Shown here one piece after another: positions 63,710 to 64,000 of a stretch of DNA of 64,000 nucleotides. Source of the stretch: Thermogemmatispora sp042408965 (GTDB lineage: Bacteria; Chloroflexota; Ktedonobacteria; Ktedonobacterales; Ktedonobacteraceae). The notes below the pieces were generated by a model. That model had not been told where the DNA came from and did not search any database. It saw only the letters and a list, made by a program, of their open reading frames with translations. The DNA lies in assembly GCA_042408965.1 (NCBI GenBank), contig JBHOQN010000128.1, positions 16,758 to 80,757 of the forward strand, read 5' to 3'. Positions within the stretch are counted from its first letter, which is position 1. Each line of letters starts with the position of its first letter. The translations under genes and the position numbers were made by a program.

Positions 63710-64000
63710 CACTTCCCGCCTTAAAAGGACGGGGGTTCTTCCTTCAACCAGCCACCTTGCCGGTTCTGACCGTGCTAGAACAGGTAGAGGCGATCTGTCC
63801 AGAAGCGTTTCGCCTCCTCTACGAGAGGCCCGTTCCCGATGGCCCACCGGTCCGGAATAGTGGTGAAGTACCCCATGCCTAAAGGCAAGGGGCTTCTACG
63901 CAGGTTTCTCCACGTTGGCTTCTTCCAAGCCTGAGTATGTTTATCGCAGCGTTGGTATCTCTGTCGAGAACGACCCCACAGTGGATACAGATGTGTGTTC
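63710..64000 (-). mobile_element. Right end of an IS200/IS605-type (TnpB) element, with a second end-like hairpin
   Basis: Two related hairpins lie here: CCCGCCTT-AA-AAGGACGGG (63715-63731) and CCCCATGCCT-AA-AGGCAAGGGG (63871-63892). Both are preceded by GTGA and followed by TTCT on the plus strand. The second overlaps the end of the tnpB gene, as expected for the element end that also forms the 3' guide RNA scaffold. The first abuts the kinase stop codon and may be the end of an older copy. Confidence 0.65.
63879..64000 (-). CDS. TnpB, C-terminal 39 residues (cut by window edge)
   Basis: On the minus strand the frame entering from the right edge reads THICIHCGVVLDRDTNAAIN then ILRLGRSQRGETCVEAPCL and stops at 63879-63881. 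CIHCG is the second half of the zinc ribbon, and DRDTNAAINI holds the last RuvC aspartate. This is a typical IS605 OrfB/TnpB end, and it looks intact. TnpB is an RNA-guided DNA nuclease. Confidence 0.88.
   Translation of the reverse strand, partial: THICIHCGVVLDRDTNAAINILRLGRSQRGETCVEAPCL

Overview
The window is GC-rich bacterial DNA with no rRNA or tRNA gene that I can see. Several things point to the Chloroflexota, most likely class Ktedonobacteria (a Thermogemmatispora-like organism). These are the style of the proteins, two large soluble or multi-TM histidine kinases, a DUF1385 protein beside a diacylglycerol-glucosyltransferase-like enzyme, a type 2 isopentenyl-diphosphate isomerase, and IscB/TnpB-type relics of the kind abundant in Ktedonobacter. 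The taxonomic call is inference from remembered family distributions, not from a search.

Left third (1-22 kb): a sugar isomerase / split transketolase operon with a strong promoter and a palindromic operator; an ECF sigma factor with its zinc anti-sigma factor; a TlpA-like thioredoxin; a DegP/HtrA protease; a small XRE regulator; a TPR protein; an HD phosphohydrolase; HAD and dual-specificity phosphatases; a glycosyltransferase/DUF1385 pair; rpmE; a Ni/Co permease; purB with a GT-C-like membrane enzyme and fni; and mobA.

Middle (22-44 kb): a DUF1611 (DgcN-like) gene and an enolase-superfamily epimerase (DgcA-like) flank an HNH-nuclease lipoprotein/DUF1963 pair. Then come rpsU, an HD hydrolase, and two small membrane proteins that together carry all the motifs of a Cas4/Dna2-like nuclease. 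These are followed by a methyltransferase, a TIGR00300 protein, an EamA exporter, a T-box-controlled thrS that lacks the TGS domain, a dTMP kinase, GrpB, the glyoxylate shunt (aceA-aceB), and a secA carrying an insertion of about 200 residues.

Right third (44-64 kb) is the accessory part. A lactate permease gene has been split by a TnpB-containing insertion and truncated. After it come two hypothetical genes, a DinB/WYL-regulator pair, a histidine kinase with an AhpD-like N-terminus, and a GntR/HutC regulator. An IscB-like N-terminal relic follows, preceded by a structured leader that resembles an omega RNA. Next is a same-strand cluster of a double nitrilase, an SDR, lutC and a fused lutB-lutA. 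A HIT protein and a 1010-residue sensor kinase follow, and the window ends in the C-terminus and right end of a second TnpB element.

Themes that join the genes: carbon use through lactate oxidation (LutC/LutBA) and the glyoxylate shunt; recurrent vegetative promoters with TTGACA-like -35 boxes, 17-bp spacers and extended -10 boxes; and gene ends marked by long-stem hairpins that mostly lack a U-tract. The best candidates for undescribed biology are the split membrane Cas4-like nuclease, the IscB/omega-RNA-like relic, the AhpD-fused kinase and the tandem nitrilase with a missing catalytic cysteine.
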